From Pseudoalteromonas shioyasakiensis (GTDB taxonomy: Bacteria; Pseudomonadota; Gammaproteobacteria; Enterobacterales; Alteromonadaceae): a DNA stretch of 64,000 bases. The notes under the pieces were generated by a model. That model searched no databases, was not told the DNA's origin, and saw only the letters and a program-made list of their open reading frames with translations. The position numbers and the translations under genes were made by a program. The DNA lies in the NCBI RefSeq assembly GCF_024518675.1, contig NZ_JANIGL010000005.1, positions 62,001 to 126,000 on the forward strand. Reading direction: 5' to 3'. Shown here one piece after another: positions 9,566 to 18,845 of the stretch (its first letter is position 1; each line of letters opens with the position of its first letter).

Positions 9566-10639
9566 ATGTTACGATACTTTAAAGTAGCAAAATGGCGTGC
9601 AAACAGGCAGTTAAAGCAACATAACGCAAACTTTAAACCTCATAAAGCACGTCTAATAAAACGCATACAAAGTATCTGGTTTAATTTAAGTACAGCCCAA
9701 AAGCTGTACTTACTTGCCCTTATTAGCCTGTTATTACTGCAATCTGCAGCACTTGCAAGTTTATTAACTATTATTGCGTTAGTCGTAGAGTTTTGGCCTA
9801 AATTTATACAACTGTGGCATTCACTGGCCGGTAAAGCCTTAATACTGCTTTTTTACGCTATTATTGCCAACTTTGTGTTAGCCAGTGCAAGTGGGATCGT
9901 TAACGAAGTCACCCAAGTCTCTGCAGCACACTTTAATTACAGCCATAATTTTGCAACTTTACTCTATTTACCACCTTGGGCATTAGGGATTACGCTGGGC
10001 ACTTTGCTACTGCTACAACTGATATTACCTTTTTATATTATTGCATTATTAGTAATTAAACCATTTGGCTCTGATCGCGTTAAATTCATCAGTCAGAGTT
10101 ACTCTCCGTTATTAACCGCACTACTTCGCTTTTCCTTAGCAAGTGTCGTTATTGTCAACCTCATTTCATTTATCGATGAAAAACCAACCGAGCAAGTGTT
10201 TGACGAAATAGTCAGTAGCTTTGCCAATGGCTCAAAAGCTGGCCAAGCTCTCGCTGTAGAGTCGAGCGAGGCAAACGAAAAAGCAATACAAGAGTTAAGT
10301 AAACGGCTAAAACCATTGGCAAGCAATAGCCAAGAGAGCTTCTCGGACGAACCTTCTAATATTGCAGTCGATGTTGAAGGAGATGGTAGTACTGCAGAAA
10401 ATATGACTCACTTTTTAGAAACCAAAGGGTATTTTGAGCGCAGTAAATGGCTTATTGCGAGCTTTGCTTATCATTTTGAAGCTGACACTTTCTCACGCTG
10501 TGCTAAAGCTAAAAATAGCAAAACTGTAGAATTAAATGATTATGAGTTCGTAGAAATAACGCTAGATAACACAGAACCATATAGTTATAGCTTTATTGTA
10601 AAAGCATGTGATTCACCCGGAATAAAACCAGCTAAATAA
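9566..10639 (+). CDS. Hypothetical multi-pass membrane protein
   Basis: I do not recognise this 357-residue protein. A basic N-terminus (about residues 1-45) is followed by several hydrophobic segments (about 47-75, 90-112, 138-165 and 185-200). After these comes a mostly polar C-terminal part of some 150 residues with two Cys (a CAKAKN segment and a late KACDS). The topology suggests an inner-membrane anchor with a soluble C-terminal domain. It begins 17 nt after uvrA behind an AAGGA ribosome site and may be co-transcribed with it, but nothing else links it to repair. It ends 21 nt from a convergent regulator gene. Confidence 0.75.
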   Translation: MLRYFKVAKWRANRQLKQHNANFKPHKARLIKRIQSIWFNLSTAQKLYLLALISLLLLQSAALASLLTIIALVVEFWPKFIQLWHSLAGKALILLFYAIIANFVLASASGIVNEVTQVSAAHFNYSHNFATLLYLPPWALGITLGTLLLLQLILPFYIIALLVIKPFGSDRVKFISQSYSPLLTALLRFSLASVVIVNLISFIDEKPTEQVFDEIVSSFANGSKAGQALAVESSEANEKAIQELSKRLKPLASNSQESFSDEPSNIAVDVEGDGSTAENMTHFLETKGYFERSKWLIASFAYHFEADTFSRCAKAKNSKTVELNDYEFVEITLDNTEPYSYSFIVKACDSPGIKPAK

Positions 10640-10660
10640 GCAGGTTTAGTATTAACTAAA

Positions 10661-12811
10661 CTATTCCCATGTGACCTGCATTATTTGCGTGCTTTTATAT
10701 TCTCGCTTGCTAAACAACAATTCGTTTTGTTCGTTCACTGAAAAAACTAATGGGTGAAAATCGACGTGGGTACTTTCAACTTCATTAGTTACTAAGTTCA
10801 TTCGTGAAACCTGAGAAATACCATCATTGAAGTACAGGTAATCCTGATTAACGGCATGGAATAGCTCGGCTGTTAAACTTTGTGGGATAGGCCAATGTTT
10901 ACGATCAGCTAGCCTTATGAGTTCATCTTCAGTGACTGCATACGCTTGACCATCAGGCGCGGCTAATAACGCATTAGGCTGAATATCTTCATATTTCTTT
11001 AGCTCTCGGGTAAGTAAGCTAAATTCCCACAAATGCAGACTTTGCGCTTGTTGCTCTATAAAGTAAATACTTTCGCTGTTGTCTCCCCATGTGTATGAAG
11101 CAATATTAAACTCTTTCAATTCAGGTAGATTGTGTACTCGCTGACTACTGATATCAAAAAACACCAGCTGATTATTGTATTTCAGCAAGATAAATTTACC
11201 ATTACTTGCTAAACGCAATAACGCGATACGTGATTTATTATTTTGTGTGTATTCAAATTCACTTAGCTGCTGCTCTCGGCCATTTATGTAGCCCCACAAT
11301 TGCGCGCTACCAGAGCGATTCGATACGAAAATTTGACCTTTGCCTTGCTCATTCGTAAATTCTACCGCATTGTAATTATCACTTTGTGAAGCAAACAACT
11401 GTTCTGTCTGCGGGTTATCGGTAAACAATTCTGATACTTTTAATAAGGATAATTGCTGTGTTTGCCCAGGGGAAAAAAATACACTGTTCGTTGAATACGC
11501 AGCCAAATAAAATGGCGAGATAGCGGGTGTAATATTAAACCTATCTATTTTAGCAATCTCAGTTCCTGATAAATAGATGGTTGTCAGTTCACTTTCTTCA
11601 CTAATTTGCAAAGCATTTTCTTCTGCTAGCCAATCAAATGCAAAACTAATGGTTTTATTTTTCCCTTGAAAAACGCGTTTGGTTTCTCGGCTGTCGAGGT
11701 TATACACATAAATAGAAAACGGCTGACTTTGCTGATTAAGCACATACGCAATTTGCTTACCTGAGGGCGATAAACGCGGCATGTTTACACCGAATTTAAT
11801 GTCTGAGGGAGGGACCAAAATAGATTCTTTTTGTTGTTTTACATTATAGCGAAATAACCCCGCGCCATTGCTCTGTGCTTTTGAGTCAGCGTAATATATA
11901 AACTCACCGGTTTCATCAAGCTGAGCAAAGCCTGTATAGCGTAAATCACAGGTTTTGAGTGTATGGATTTGGCCAACATCAGGGAAATTCGTTAAATCTG
12001 CCAGTAGTAACTTACATTGCTGCTTTGCTAAATTTGTTGCTTGTAATAACACTTTGCGCTGATTTAGCTGCCAAGAGTGAACTGCGACCTGAAAACCTGG
12101 GTAAGTAAGCTCAACTTCTCGCTGATCGGCTATGCGCTTTACAAACGCGCGGATTGAACCATCACCCGGATTAATATTGCTGTACGCTAAAAATTGGCGA
12201 TCAGATGAAAGCTCCGGATGTGCTTCTGCGCCAACGTTCCAAGTACTTGGGATAAGCGTAGCCGTTACATTTTTGCTTTTGCCATTTTTAATTTCAACCG
12301 TAGTGACTGTGCTTAACCAATAAACGAGTATCGTGGCAACAATTGCACTTATACTAATCAACACTCGTTTTTTTGTTATTAAACGTGCTTTATCAGCAAC
12401 GACTGGCGTCTGAGTGGTTGCAACTGGTGCTGAACTTTGCTCTTCAATCTTTGCGGTTGGTGTTGATGGAGGAATGACCGCCTCTGGCTCAACCATTTTT
12501 TGCGCAACAACCGTTAAGCTATAACCTTTGCGGTAGTGGGTTTTAATCAGCGGTGCTTTATGAACCGGATGTGCAAGTTGTTTGCGTAATTCTGAAATAG
12601 CACGGTTTATCGCGTTATCATCGACAAAGCTTTGTTTCCAAACCTGCTCGACTAATTCTTGCCGTGGGATTATTTGTTGTGATCTAGTCGCAAAATAAAT
12701 GAGTAGTTTAGCTAGTAAAGGATCAAGCTCTCGCTCAATACCCTCTGCCACTAACACGCAACGGTTTTCAATAAATTGCCAAGGTCCGATTTGATAATTC
12801 ATAGCTGTCAT
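10661..12811 (-). CDS. CadC/ToxR-like transmembrane transcriptional regulator with beta-propeller-like sensor
   Basis: The 716-residue protein starts with an OmpR/PhoB-type winged helix (about residues 5-102; IPRQELVEQVW, AINRAISELRKQL, THYRKGYSL). A Pro/Thr-rich linker and one transmembrane helix (about 149-170) follow, then a large periplasmic part. That part has recurring segments such as LSSDRQFLAYS, SPSGKQIAYVLN and GQIFVSNRSGSAQLW, typical of TolB/PD40 propeller blades. This layout fits one-component regulators that bind DNA while still in the membrane. The ligand is unknown. It is divergent from a small secreted protein at 13075, a natural candidate target. A start at the Met three codons later (12802) is also possible. 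Confidence 0.85.
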   Translation of the reverse strand: MTAMNYQIGPWQFIENRCVLVAEGIERELDPLLAKLLIYFATRSQQIIPRQELVEQVWKQSFVDDNAINRAISELRKQLAHPVHKAPLIKTHYRKGYSLTVVAQKMVEPEAVIPPSTPTAKIEEQSSAPVATTQTPVVADKARLITKKRVLISISAIVATILVYWLSTVTTVEIKNGKSKNVTATLIPSTWNVGAEAHPELSSDRQFLAYSNINPGDGSIRAFVKRIADQREVELTYPGFQVAVHSWQLNQRKVLLQATNLAKQQCKLLLADLTNFPDVGQIHTLKTCDLRYTGFAQLDETGEFIYYADSKAQSNGAGLFRYNVKQQKESILVPPSDIKFGVNMPRLSPSGKQIAYVLNQQSQPFSIYVYNLDSRETKRVFQGKNKTISFAFDWLAEENALQISEESELTTIYLSGTEIAKIDRFNITPAISPFYLAAYSTNSVFFSPGQTQQLSLLKVSELFTDNPQTEQLFASQSDNYNAVEFTNEQGKGQIFVSNRSGSAQLWGYINGREQQLSEFEYTQNNKSRIALLRLASNGKFILLKYNNQLVFFDISSQRVHNLPELKEFNIASYTWGDNSESIYFIEQQAQSLHLWEFSLLTRELKKYEDIQPNALLAAPDGQAYAVTEDELIRLADRKHWPIPQSLTAELFHAVNQDYLYFNDGISQVSRMNLVTNEVESTHVDFHPLVFSVNEQNELLFSKREYKSTQIMQVTWE

Positions 12812-12861
12812 TCTTTTTTATTTAATACAACCCTAGCACAGGGACGTAAACTTAGGTAGTG

Positions 12862-12887
12862 AAACCTTATAATGCCAAATAAGGTTT
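12862..12887. repeat. Inverted repeat between the CadC-like regulator and the small secreted protein
   Basis: Arms AAACCTTAT (12862-12870) and ATAAGGTTT (12879-12887) are perfect complements around an 8-nt loop. It lies 51 nt upstream of the regulator start within a 263-bp divergent intergenic region. It may be an operator or an RNA hairpin; there is no T run typical of a terminator. Confidence 0.45.
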
Positions 12888-13074
12888 TAGCTTAACCGTT
12901 TAATTTAAAACAAAAAATAATTTAAAAAGCTTATCAATTAATTGCTCATAACTAGATAAGCGACTTGCATTAAATTCCACGCTATTGTTATCACCGTCAA
13001 CAGCAAACATGCTAGTTACAACAATTTATAACGAACACGTTAGATACATATTTTAAATAAAGAAGGGTTTAATC

Positions 13075-13347
13075 ATGAACAAATTAATCAAAAAAGCATT
13101 ACCAGTATTATTAGTAGCAGCAACTTTTGGTACATCTTCTGCTATGGCCGCAGGTAACCCTGAGCTAGTCGCTCAACAACTAGGCAGCGTACATATTTCA
13201 AAAGCGAATATCCAACATGCTCAGCAAAAAGAGCTAACATTTGAAAACGGACTAAATAAAAAACTGAACGTAAACTTAGAAAAATCAATGCAAGATATGC
13301 AAAAGCAGGTTGACCAAAACTTAGCTAAAAAGCTAAACAAAGCATAA
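13075..13347 (+). CDS. Small secreted helical protein of unknown function
   Basis: This gene encodes 90 residues: a clear Sec signal peptide (MNKLIKKALPVLLVAATF...SAMA, cleavage about residue 25), then about 65 residues rich in Gln, Lys, Asn and Leu. The spacing of hydrophobic residues suggests an amphipathic or coiled-coil helix (for example LEKSMQDMQKQVDQNLAKKL). A good ribosome site (AAGAAGGG) lies 8 nt before ATG. A terminator follows, so it is probably monocistronic. It has no Cys and no lipobox. I do not recognise the family. Its divergent neighbour is the transmembrane regulator, which may control it (inference). Confidence 0.75.
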   Translation: MNKLIKKALPVLLVAATFGTSSAMAAGNPELVAQQLGSVHISKANIQHAQQKELTFENGLNKKLNVNLEKSMQDMQKQVDQNLAKKLNKA

Positions 13348-13410
13348 TGGTAATGTTAAATAGCTGCGCCAGTCATTTAAGCGCGCAGCTAAAGCATACT
13401 TCACAGGTAA

Positions 13411-13451
13411 AAAAATACCGCTGACGAAATGATTCAACCAGCGGTATTTTT
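13411..13451. terminator. Bidirectional terminator between the small secreted protein and trpS
   Basis: A 13-bp stem AAAAATACCGCTG / CAGCGGTATTTTT closes a 15-nt loop. With A and T runs at either end it serves both convergent genes. Confidence 0.85.
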
Positions 13452-13464
13452 GTCTCAATAACGA

Positions 13465-14469
13465 TTACGGGCGAGGAATAAAGCCCACTGCGTCATAAAC
13501 AGACTTTAACGTTTTCTCAGCACGAATACTGGCTTTTTCGGCGCCGGTTTTCATGATGTTGTTAAGTAAAGTTTGGTCTTCGCGAATTTCTTTAAAGCGC
13601 GCTTGGATTGGCTCAATCATGCTTACAACCGCATCTGCTGTATCTTTTTTCAAGTGGCCATACATTTTGTCTTCATAATCTGGCACAAGCTCTTCGATAG
13701 AGCGTTTAGTGGCAACTGACATAAGCGTTAGTAAATTTGATACACCAGGTTTTTCAGTACGATCAAAGTAAATACGCGCTTGTTCGTCTGAGTCCGTCAC
13801 TGCTTTTTTCAGCTTTTTCTCAATCTTTTTTGGCTCATCTAATAACATGATATAGCCGTTCGGGTTGTCATCAGACTTAGACATTTTCTTCAGCGGATCT
13901 TGCAAGCTCATCACACGTGCACCAAACTCAGGAATATAAGGTTCTGGTATTTTAAAAACATCACCATATAAGTTATTAAAACGTGTTGCGATATCGCGTG
14001 TAAGCTCTAGGTGTTGCTTTTGGTCTTCTCCAACAGGCACTTGATCTGCTTGATAAAGTAAAATATCAGCCGCTTGCAACACAGGGTATGCAAACAGCCC
14101 CACGTTAACATTATTAGCATGCTTAGATGACTTATCTTTAAACTGAGTCATACGATTAAGCTCACCCATTTGCGCGTAACAATTTAGCACCCAACTCAGC
14201 TGTGCGTGCTCAGGCACTTGTGATTGCACAAATAATGCAGCTTTTTCAGGATCAATACCGCAAGCAGCGTAAAGGGCAATACCATCTAAAACGCGTGAAC
14301 GTAATACTTCAGGCTCTTGGCGAATGGTAATGGCATGCAAATCAACTAACATAAAGTAACTTTCGTGATCTTCCTGTAGCTTAAGCCACTGGTTGATAGC
14401 GCCAACATAGTTGCCTATTGTCATACCACCGGTTGGCTGAATGCCACTTAACACTACTGGTTTACTCAT
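13465..14469 (-). CDS. trpS: Tryptophanyl-tRNA synthetase
   Basis: This class Ic aminoacyl-tRNA synthetase charges tRNA-Trp in the cytoplasm. The 334 residues equal the E. coli length. The N-terminus [21 protein letters not shown] contains the HIGH-equivalent TIGN, and KKMSKSDDN around residue 195 is the KMSKS loop. It is the last gene of rpe-gph-trpS, separated from gph by 50 nt, the same order as in the E. coli dam cluster. Confidence 0.98.
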   Translation of the reverse strand: MSKPVVLSGIQPTGGMTIGNYVGAINQWLKLQEDHESYFMLVDLHAITIRQEPEVLRSRVLDGIALYAACGIDPEKAALFVQSQVPEHAQLSWVLNCYAQMGELNRMTQFKDKSSKHANNVNVGLFAYPVLQAADILLYQADQVPVGEDQKQHLELTRDIATRFNNLYGDVFKIPEPYIPEFGARVMSLQDPLKKMSKSDDNPNGYIMLLDEPKKIEKKLKKAVTDSDEQARIYFDRTEKPGVSNLLTLMSVATKRSIEELVPDYEDKMYGHLKKDTADAVVSMIEPIQARFKEIREDQTLLNNIMKTGAEKASIRAEKTLKSVYDAVGFIPRP

Positions 14470-14519
14470 GATGTTCCTTTATATTACTTAAAATAAAAAA
14501 TACTAAAATTAAAAATGCC

Positions 14520-15185
14520 TTACCTTTGGGTAAGTACGGGTATTATATCTAAGAATGTATCACAGAGGTACTGTGGATTGTAATCACTCAGATTTTCACC
14601 TTGGTTATAACCATAATTCATTGCAATAACCTCAATGTGTGCAGCTTGCGCCGCTAAAATATCACTTTTTGAATCACCAATCATAATCGTTTGGCTAGGT
14701 TTAACACCCAGTTGTTTGCAAGCGTACAATAAAGGCTCAGCTGAAGGTTTCTTAGCCATATCATCACCACACACTATCACATCAAAATGATCGGTAAGCG
14801 CCAATTTATCCAATAACTTTACAGTAAAGCGGCGCGCTTTATTGGTTATTAATGCTTTGGGGGTATTACGTAAAGCAGCGAGGCCTGTTTCAACATGTTG
14901 ATACAACACGCTGTACTCACCTACCAGTTGCTCATAATGGCCATAAAAAATCTCGGTCGCTTTACTTGCAAGTTGCTCGTCTAATTGCTCACTTACTTGC
15001 ATATCACCACTTAAACCACGTTTAACTAGCATTTCAATGCCATTACCAACCCATGTTTCAACAAGGTGCTGAGTCACAACCGGAAAAGCAAGCTCAGTGA
15101 GTGTTAGATTCATCGCCATGTATAAATCGTAAACACTATCGACTAAGGTACCGTCTAAATCAAATAAAGCGGCTTCATACTTCAT
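14520..15185 (-). CDS. gph: Phosphoglycolate phosphatase (HAD family)
   Basis: This HAD hydrolase removes phosphate from 2-phosphoglycolate, a by-product of repair of 3'-phosphoglycolate DNA ends. Motif I is FDLDGTLVD at residues 8-16 (nucleophile Asp). Motif II Thr lies in ALITNK, and motif III/IV lie around KPSAEPLL and MIGDSKSDI. Its 221 residues are slightly shorter than E. coli Gph (252). ATG overlaps the rpe stop codon by one base (TAATG), so translation is coupled to rpe. Neighbours rpe and trpS support the Gph assignment over other HAD phosphatases. Confidence 0.93.
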   Translation of the reverse strand: MKYEAALFDLDGTLVDSVYDLYMAMNLTLTELAFPVVTQHLVETWVGNGIEMLVKRGLSGDMQVSEQLDEQLASKATEIFYGHYEQLVGEYSVLYQHVETGLAALRNTPKALITNKARRFTVKLLDKLALTDHFDVIVCGDDMAKKPSAEPLLYACKQLGVKPSQTIMIGDSKSDILAAQAAHIEVIAMNYGYNQGENLSDYNPQYLCDTFLDIIPVLTQR

Positions 15186-15868
15186 TAATCAACACCTTTT
15201 AATTGCTCACGCATTTGCGTTATCACGGTTTTATAATCTGGTTGATTAAAAATAGCAGAGCCGGCAACAAACATATCTGCACCCGCTTGTGCTGCAGCAG
15301 CAATATTTTCAACCTTGATACCACCATCAACTTCTAAACGAATATTTTTCCCTGAACTATCAATAATTTTACGCGCTTGATGGAGTTTTTCTAAGGTATG
15401 AGGAATAAAACTTTGACCACCAAAACCAGGATTTACTGACATGAGTAAAATCACATCGAGTTTATCAATCACATGCTCTAAATAACTTAAACTGGTTGCA
15501 GGATTAAAAACCAGTCCTGCTTGGCAACCGCTATCTTTGATAAGCTGTAAAGTGCGATCTAAATGCTCACTGGCTTCAGGGTGAAACGTTATAATCGATG
15601 CTCCTGCATCAGCAAATTGTGGAATTAAGCTATCTACAGGCTTTACCATTAAATGCACATCAATGGGCGCTGTAACGCCATAATCGCGCAACGCTTTACA
15701 TACCATAGGACCTATCGTTAGGTTAGGTACATAATGGTTATCCATTACATCAAAATGAACTACATCAGCACCCGCCGCAAGCACCTTGTCAACGTCTTCA
15801 CCTAAACGAGCAAAGTCAGCTGACAAAATTGACGGAGCGATAAGATATTTTTGCATTGTTTCTAACAT
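15185..15868 (-). CDS. rpe: Ribulose-phosphate 3-epimerase
   Basis: Rpe interconverts ribulose-5-phosphate and xylulose-5-phosphate in the pentose phosphate pathway. It is a TIM barrel with the metal-binding motifs [12 protein letters not shown] and DVHLMV, and with [12 protein letters not shown] and EVDGG near the phosphate site. The start ATG 15868 is chosen because AAGGA lies about 6 nt upstream; it gives [19 protein letters not shown]. The alternatives are TTG 15874 and ATG 15856, the latter matching the E. coli start more exactly. It is the first gene of an rpe-gph-trpS operon with its promoter in the upstream 300-bp gap. Confidence 0.97.
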   Translation of the reverse strand: MLETMQKYLIAPSILSADFARLGEDVDKVLAAGADVVHFDVMDNHYVPNLTIGPMVCKALRDYGVTAPIDVHLMVKPVDSLIPQFADAGASIITFHPEASEHLDRTLQLIKDSGCQAGLVFNPATSLSYLEHVIDKLDVILLMSVNPGFGGQSFIPHTLEKLHQARKIIDSSGKNIRLEVDGGIKVENIAAAAQAGADMFVAGSAIFNQPDYKTVITQMREQLKGVD

Positions 15869-16173
15869 TGGCAATCCTTAATGTATTTCAAATGCGCGTA
15901 AGTTTGGCTTAATGTAACAAATAACCCCATCGTGGGAAAATAAATATGACGGCGTTTATATTGAGCAAATGCGAGCGACTTTAACTATTAAAGCTTTTAT
16001 TCTATTCGGTTTAATGCAACGCTCATTTATTGACCAACCTTTTTTAAACTTTATTTTTACTTTAAACCCATAATAATATTGATTTTTTATAATTGTTAAG
16101 GGTGAATTAAGTTTGTTATTTGACCATTTATTAGGTATGCTTAGGTTAGTAACACCATTATGGACTAAGTAAA
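15869..16173. other. Divergent intergenic region between rpe and the small gene at 16174
   Basis: About 300 AT-rich bases without a credible coding frame. They must hold the promoters for rpe-gph-trpS (minus) and for the two small plus-strand genes. I see no convincing operator, terminator or RNA structure. Confidence 0.5.
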
Positions 16174-16464
16174 ATGCATGCTTTTAAAATTGGGATCTTA
16201 ACTGCGACTGCTCTAACTATCGGTACATTAAGCTATTTTTCAAAAAGCGATGACACTTTTATCACTGCTAACAACTGCCAATGTAGTGGTGAGCATTTAA
16301 TAAATAACACAGTGCAATGCATGAATGCAGAACATGAATCAAGCTGGATGTCTTGGATCACCGGTGATAGCCGAAGTGCACAGTTTCATTACTTAGATTT
16401 ACTCGAGTTATTAACAAGCTCTGATGAACCTAAACAAGCACGTTCCTTAGCCCCTCGGTTCTAA
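16174..16464 (+). CDS. Small hypothetical protein with N-terminal hydrophobic segment
   Basis: This 96-residue product is not a family I recognise. Residues about 5-22 are hydrophobic and could be an uncleaved anchor or signal peptide. The rest is polar with three Cys (NNCQCSGEH and VQCMNAEH). It is followed after 4 nt by a DUF2970 gene, suggesting translational coupling. Together they interrupt the dam-rpe order known from E. coli, on the opposite strand. Coding status rests on length, a possible operon partner and the membrane-like N-terminus. Confidence 0.6.
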   Translation: MHAFKIGILTATALTIGTLSYFSKSDDTFITANNCQCSGEHLINNTVQCMNAEHESSWMSWITGDSRSAQFHYLDLLELLTSSDEPKQARSLAPRF

Positions 16465-16468
16465 TTAG

Positions 16469-16654
16469 GTGAAACAACTGTTCAGCGCTTTGCAAAGCGT
16501 TATTGCAGCTTTTTTTGGCGTGCAGTCTGAAACTAAGCGCCAATCAGACTTTCAACAACATTCCCCTGTTTTTATTATTCTTATCGCTATTGGGTTATTT
16601 ATTGTATTTGTAGCTGCTATTTATGCTGTAGTGGCTTGGGTGCTAAATACATAG
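16469..16654 (+). CDS. DUF2970-type small membrane protein
   Basis: The 61 residues start with a conserved-looking segment (SVIAAFFGVQSETKRQSDFQ) and end in one strong transmembrane helix (about 33-57). This matches the DUF2970 family of very small inner-membrane proteins of unknown function. It starts with GTG four bases after the preceding stop. Its last 38 bases overlap the 3' end of the convergent dam gene, so no terminator can fit between them. Confidence 0.75.
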   Translation: MKQLFSALQSVIAAFFGVQSETKRQSDFQQHSPVFIILIAIGLFIVFVAAIYAVVAWVLNT

Positions 16655-17468
16655 CCATTAGCTCATTCACTTTATTACGTGAGCCGCCTTTGGGGCTAAT
16701 GGTACGCTTGACTTGAATTTCATCTAGCTTCGCTTGGCTATATATTTTACGTGTCCACACCGTATCATGATTCGATATTAGTACCGGTGTACTATTTTCA
16801 AAAGCTGCTTGCTCAGCTAAGTTTGCTAAATTAGCCTGATCATCTAAGTTAAAGCCCCCTTTTGCGTAGGAGGTAAACGAGGCTGTTTTGCTAAGAGGAA
16901 CATAAGGGGGATCGCAATAAATGACCGCGTTATCAGGCACTAGCTTAAACACATCATCGTAGCCTAAACAGGTAAACGTAGCCTGCTGAGCCTTTTGCGC
17001 AAAAAATTGCATTTCTTTTTCAGGAAAGTAAGGACGCTTATATTTACCAAAGGGAACATTAAAAATTCCCTTTAAATTATAGCGGCATAAGCCATTATAC
17101 CCGTGACGGTTCATGTATAAGAATAAAATCGCACGCTCATAAATATCGTTGCTTTGATTAAATTGCACACGATAATCGTAATAAGCATCTGGGTGATTAT
17201 TTAAATCTACGAACAGCTTTTTCGCATCACTTATAAATTCATCAGGCGAGCTTTTAAGCTCGTTATACAAGTTAATAAGATCCGCATTAATATCGTTTAA
17301 AATATAATGCTTGAAGTTAGTATTTAAAAATACCGAGCCAGCGCCTACAAACGGTTCAACTAAGGTATCTGCATGCTTGCTTGCAACATTTAAGCGGGCA
17401 CTAATATCTTCAACTAAGCTGTATTTTCCGCCGGCCCATTTAAGGAAGGCTCTGGTCTTTGTTTGCAT
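16617..17468 (-). CDS. dam: DNA adenine methylase (GATC-specific Dam family)
   Basis: Dam transfers a methyl group from S-adenosylmethionine to adenine N6 in GATC, marking strands for mismatch repair and replication control. The 283 residues contain FLKWAGGKY, which binds the methyl donor near the N-terminus, VEPFVGAGSVFLN, LYMNRHGYNGLCRYN and the catalytic DPPY (YCDPPYVPLS). It follows E. coli Dam closely. It lies downstream of damX in the aroK-aroB-damX-dam order, with a 54-nt gap. Its 3' end overlaps the convergent DUF2970 gene by 38 bases. Confidence 0.97.
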   Translation of the reverse strand: MQTKTRAFLKWAGGKYSLVEDISARLNVASKHADTLVEPFVGAGSVFLNTNFKHYILNDINADLINLYNELKSSPDEFISDAKKLFVDLNNHPDAYYDYRVQFNQSNDIYERAILFLYMNRHGYNGLCRYNLKGIFNVPFGKYKRPYFPEKEMQFFAQKAQQATFTCLGYDDVFKLVPDNAVIYCDPPYVPLSKTASFTSYAKGGFNLDDQANLANLAEQAAFENSTPVLISNHDTVWTRKIYSQAKLDEIQVKRTISPKGGSRNKVNELMAMYLAPKPLQHK

Positions 17469-17522
17469 CGGCTCTTTACTTCAAACTGGTATGGCCGCGA
17501 TTCTACACTAATCAGCTTAGTT

Positions 17523-18845
17523 TTACTGATCTAGTAACGCGATTTCTTGTTTAATTTTACTGATTTTTTTATAAAACGGCTGATTGTTTCTTACAGCTTT
17601 AGGTAAAGTCGGCGTTACCTTGCGTGCTGCGTTTAAGTTTTTATAATTGCCATAAGTGACTATCCACCAAAGCGTATTATTACGTTGTGTTTGATAAACT
17701 TTAGCGGCTTCGCCTAATTGCTGCTCTACAACAAATTGCTCTGCAATGGCTTGCTTGGTTACTGCCAATAATTGAATAACAACATGCTCATCCGTTTGCT
17801 CATTAAACCAAGCATTGTCGACAGGTAACTTGGTGGGCTCAACTTCCACTTGCTCTTGAGTTTTGCCAACAGATGAATCTTCTATTACGGGTGAATTAGC
17901 GTCGCTTATTTGCTGTTTTTCGACAAGGCTATCAAGGATAGCTGCAACATTGTTTGATGCTGCATTATCGTCACTCAAGTGTTGTGGTGTCGATTCAGCC
18001 TCCGTCGCTATTGCATCATCTTCAGGCTGCACAATCTGCTTGTTAGTATCTTGCGTTAATTGCTCCACAGCAATGGCAGTAGCTACCGGCTCTTCTGGCT
18101 GTTGCTGATAAAAATCTTGCCACCACTGAGTCATATCAGATTTATACAAGAAACCTATAATCAATAGCATGATAATCATCATCAGCGTAATTAAATGCAG
18201 TCGCCAGGAAACTTTGTCTGCAACTTTGACTTCAGCGCTATGCTCAATTGGCTGCCAAGCTAATAGTAAGCTCGGATTACCATGCGATTCCTTTAGAAAA
18301 GTTTGAAAAACAGGGTCTTCATCAACCGGTAAGTTATTAAAATACCAACGCATAAGCTGCTTACTTTCAGCTAAAGAAAGCGCTTCAAGGTGGATCTCCA
18401 CCGCATTATTAAACTGTCCAACAGAGTGCGAAGCAACCAAAATATACAGGGTTACTGGGCTATTTTTAGCCAGCACGGCTAAGTCAGCAGCCATTTCGTC
18501 TGACAAATGGCGAGCCCCATCGAGTACCCACAAGCATGGACCACAATTTTGCTTTTTAACTAACTGAAAAAAGTTTTCAGACAAAGATAAGTTTTGATCA
18601 ATTAATGGTGTACTAAAGCTTTGCTCCAGTAACTCGCTCATCAGTTGACTATCAGTCATTCGAGCGCTTACTTGAACAAATGCTTTGTTAAAATCGCTAT
18701 ATTTATCTGTGATGAAAGTTTCGAGGAGGTAGCTTTTACCAAGGCCTGATGGCCCTAATAGAGCGATTAGATTCTGTCCGTATTCAAATTGCAGCGCGAT
18801 GCGATCAACCAGAGCCGCTCGGCTTGGTAAAATTTGCGATTGCAT
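17523..18845 (-). CDS. damX: DamX-like cell-division protein: AAA ATPase domain, membrane helix and SPOR domain
   Basis: The 440-residue protein has an N-terminal ATPase-like domain (Walker A LLGPSGLGKS near residue 30, Walker-B-like CLWVLDGA near 107). One transmembrane helix follows (about 215-232), then a low-complexity acidic and Gln-rich stretch. A C-terminal SPOR domain (about 355-440) binds denuded septal peptidoglycan. E. coli DamX lacks a recognisable intact ATPase, but the AAA-SPOR form is common in other gammaproteobacteria. The start overlaps the aroB stop by one base. Position between aroB and dam supports the name. Confidence 0.88.
   Translation of the reverse strand: MQSQILPSRAALVDRIALQFEYGQNLIALLGPSGLGKSYLLETFITDKYSDFNKAFVQVSARMTDSQLMSELLEQSFSTPLIDQNLSLSENFFQLVKKQNCGPCLWVLDGARHLSDEMAADLAVLAKNSPVTLYILVASHSVGQFNNAVEIHLEALSLAESKQLMRWYFNNLPVDEDPVFQTFLKESHGNPSLLLAWQPIEHSAEVKVADKVSWRLHLITLMMIIMLLIIGFLYKSDMTQWWQDFYQQQPEEPVATAIAVEQLTQDTNKQIVQPEDDAIATEAESTPQHLSDDNAASNNVAAILDSLVEKQQISDANSPVIEDSSVGKTQEQVEVEPTKLPVDNAWFNEQTDEHVVIQLLAVTKQAIAEQFVVEQQLGEAAKVYQTQRNNTLWWIVTYGNYKNLNAARKVTPTLPKAVRNNQPFYKKISKIKQEIALLDQ

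Noticed and set aside
10644..10661. Hairpin GTTTAGT / ACTAAAC between convergent genes
   Set aside because: Stem is A/T-rich, has no T run and overlaps a stop codon, so it is not called a terminator.
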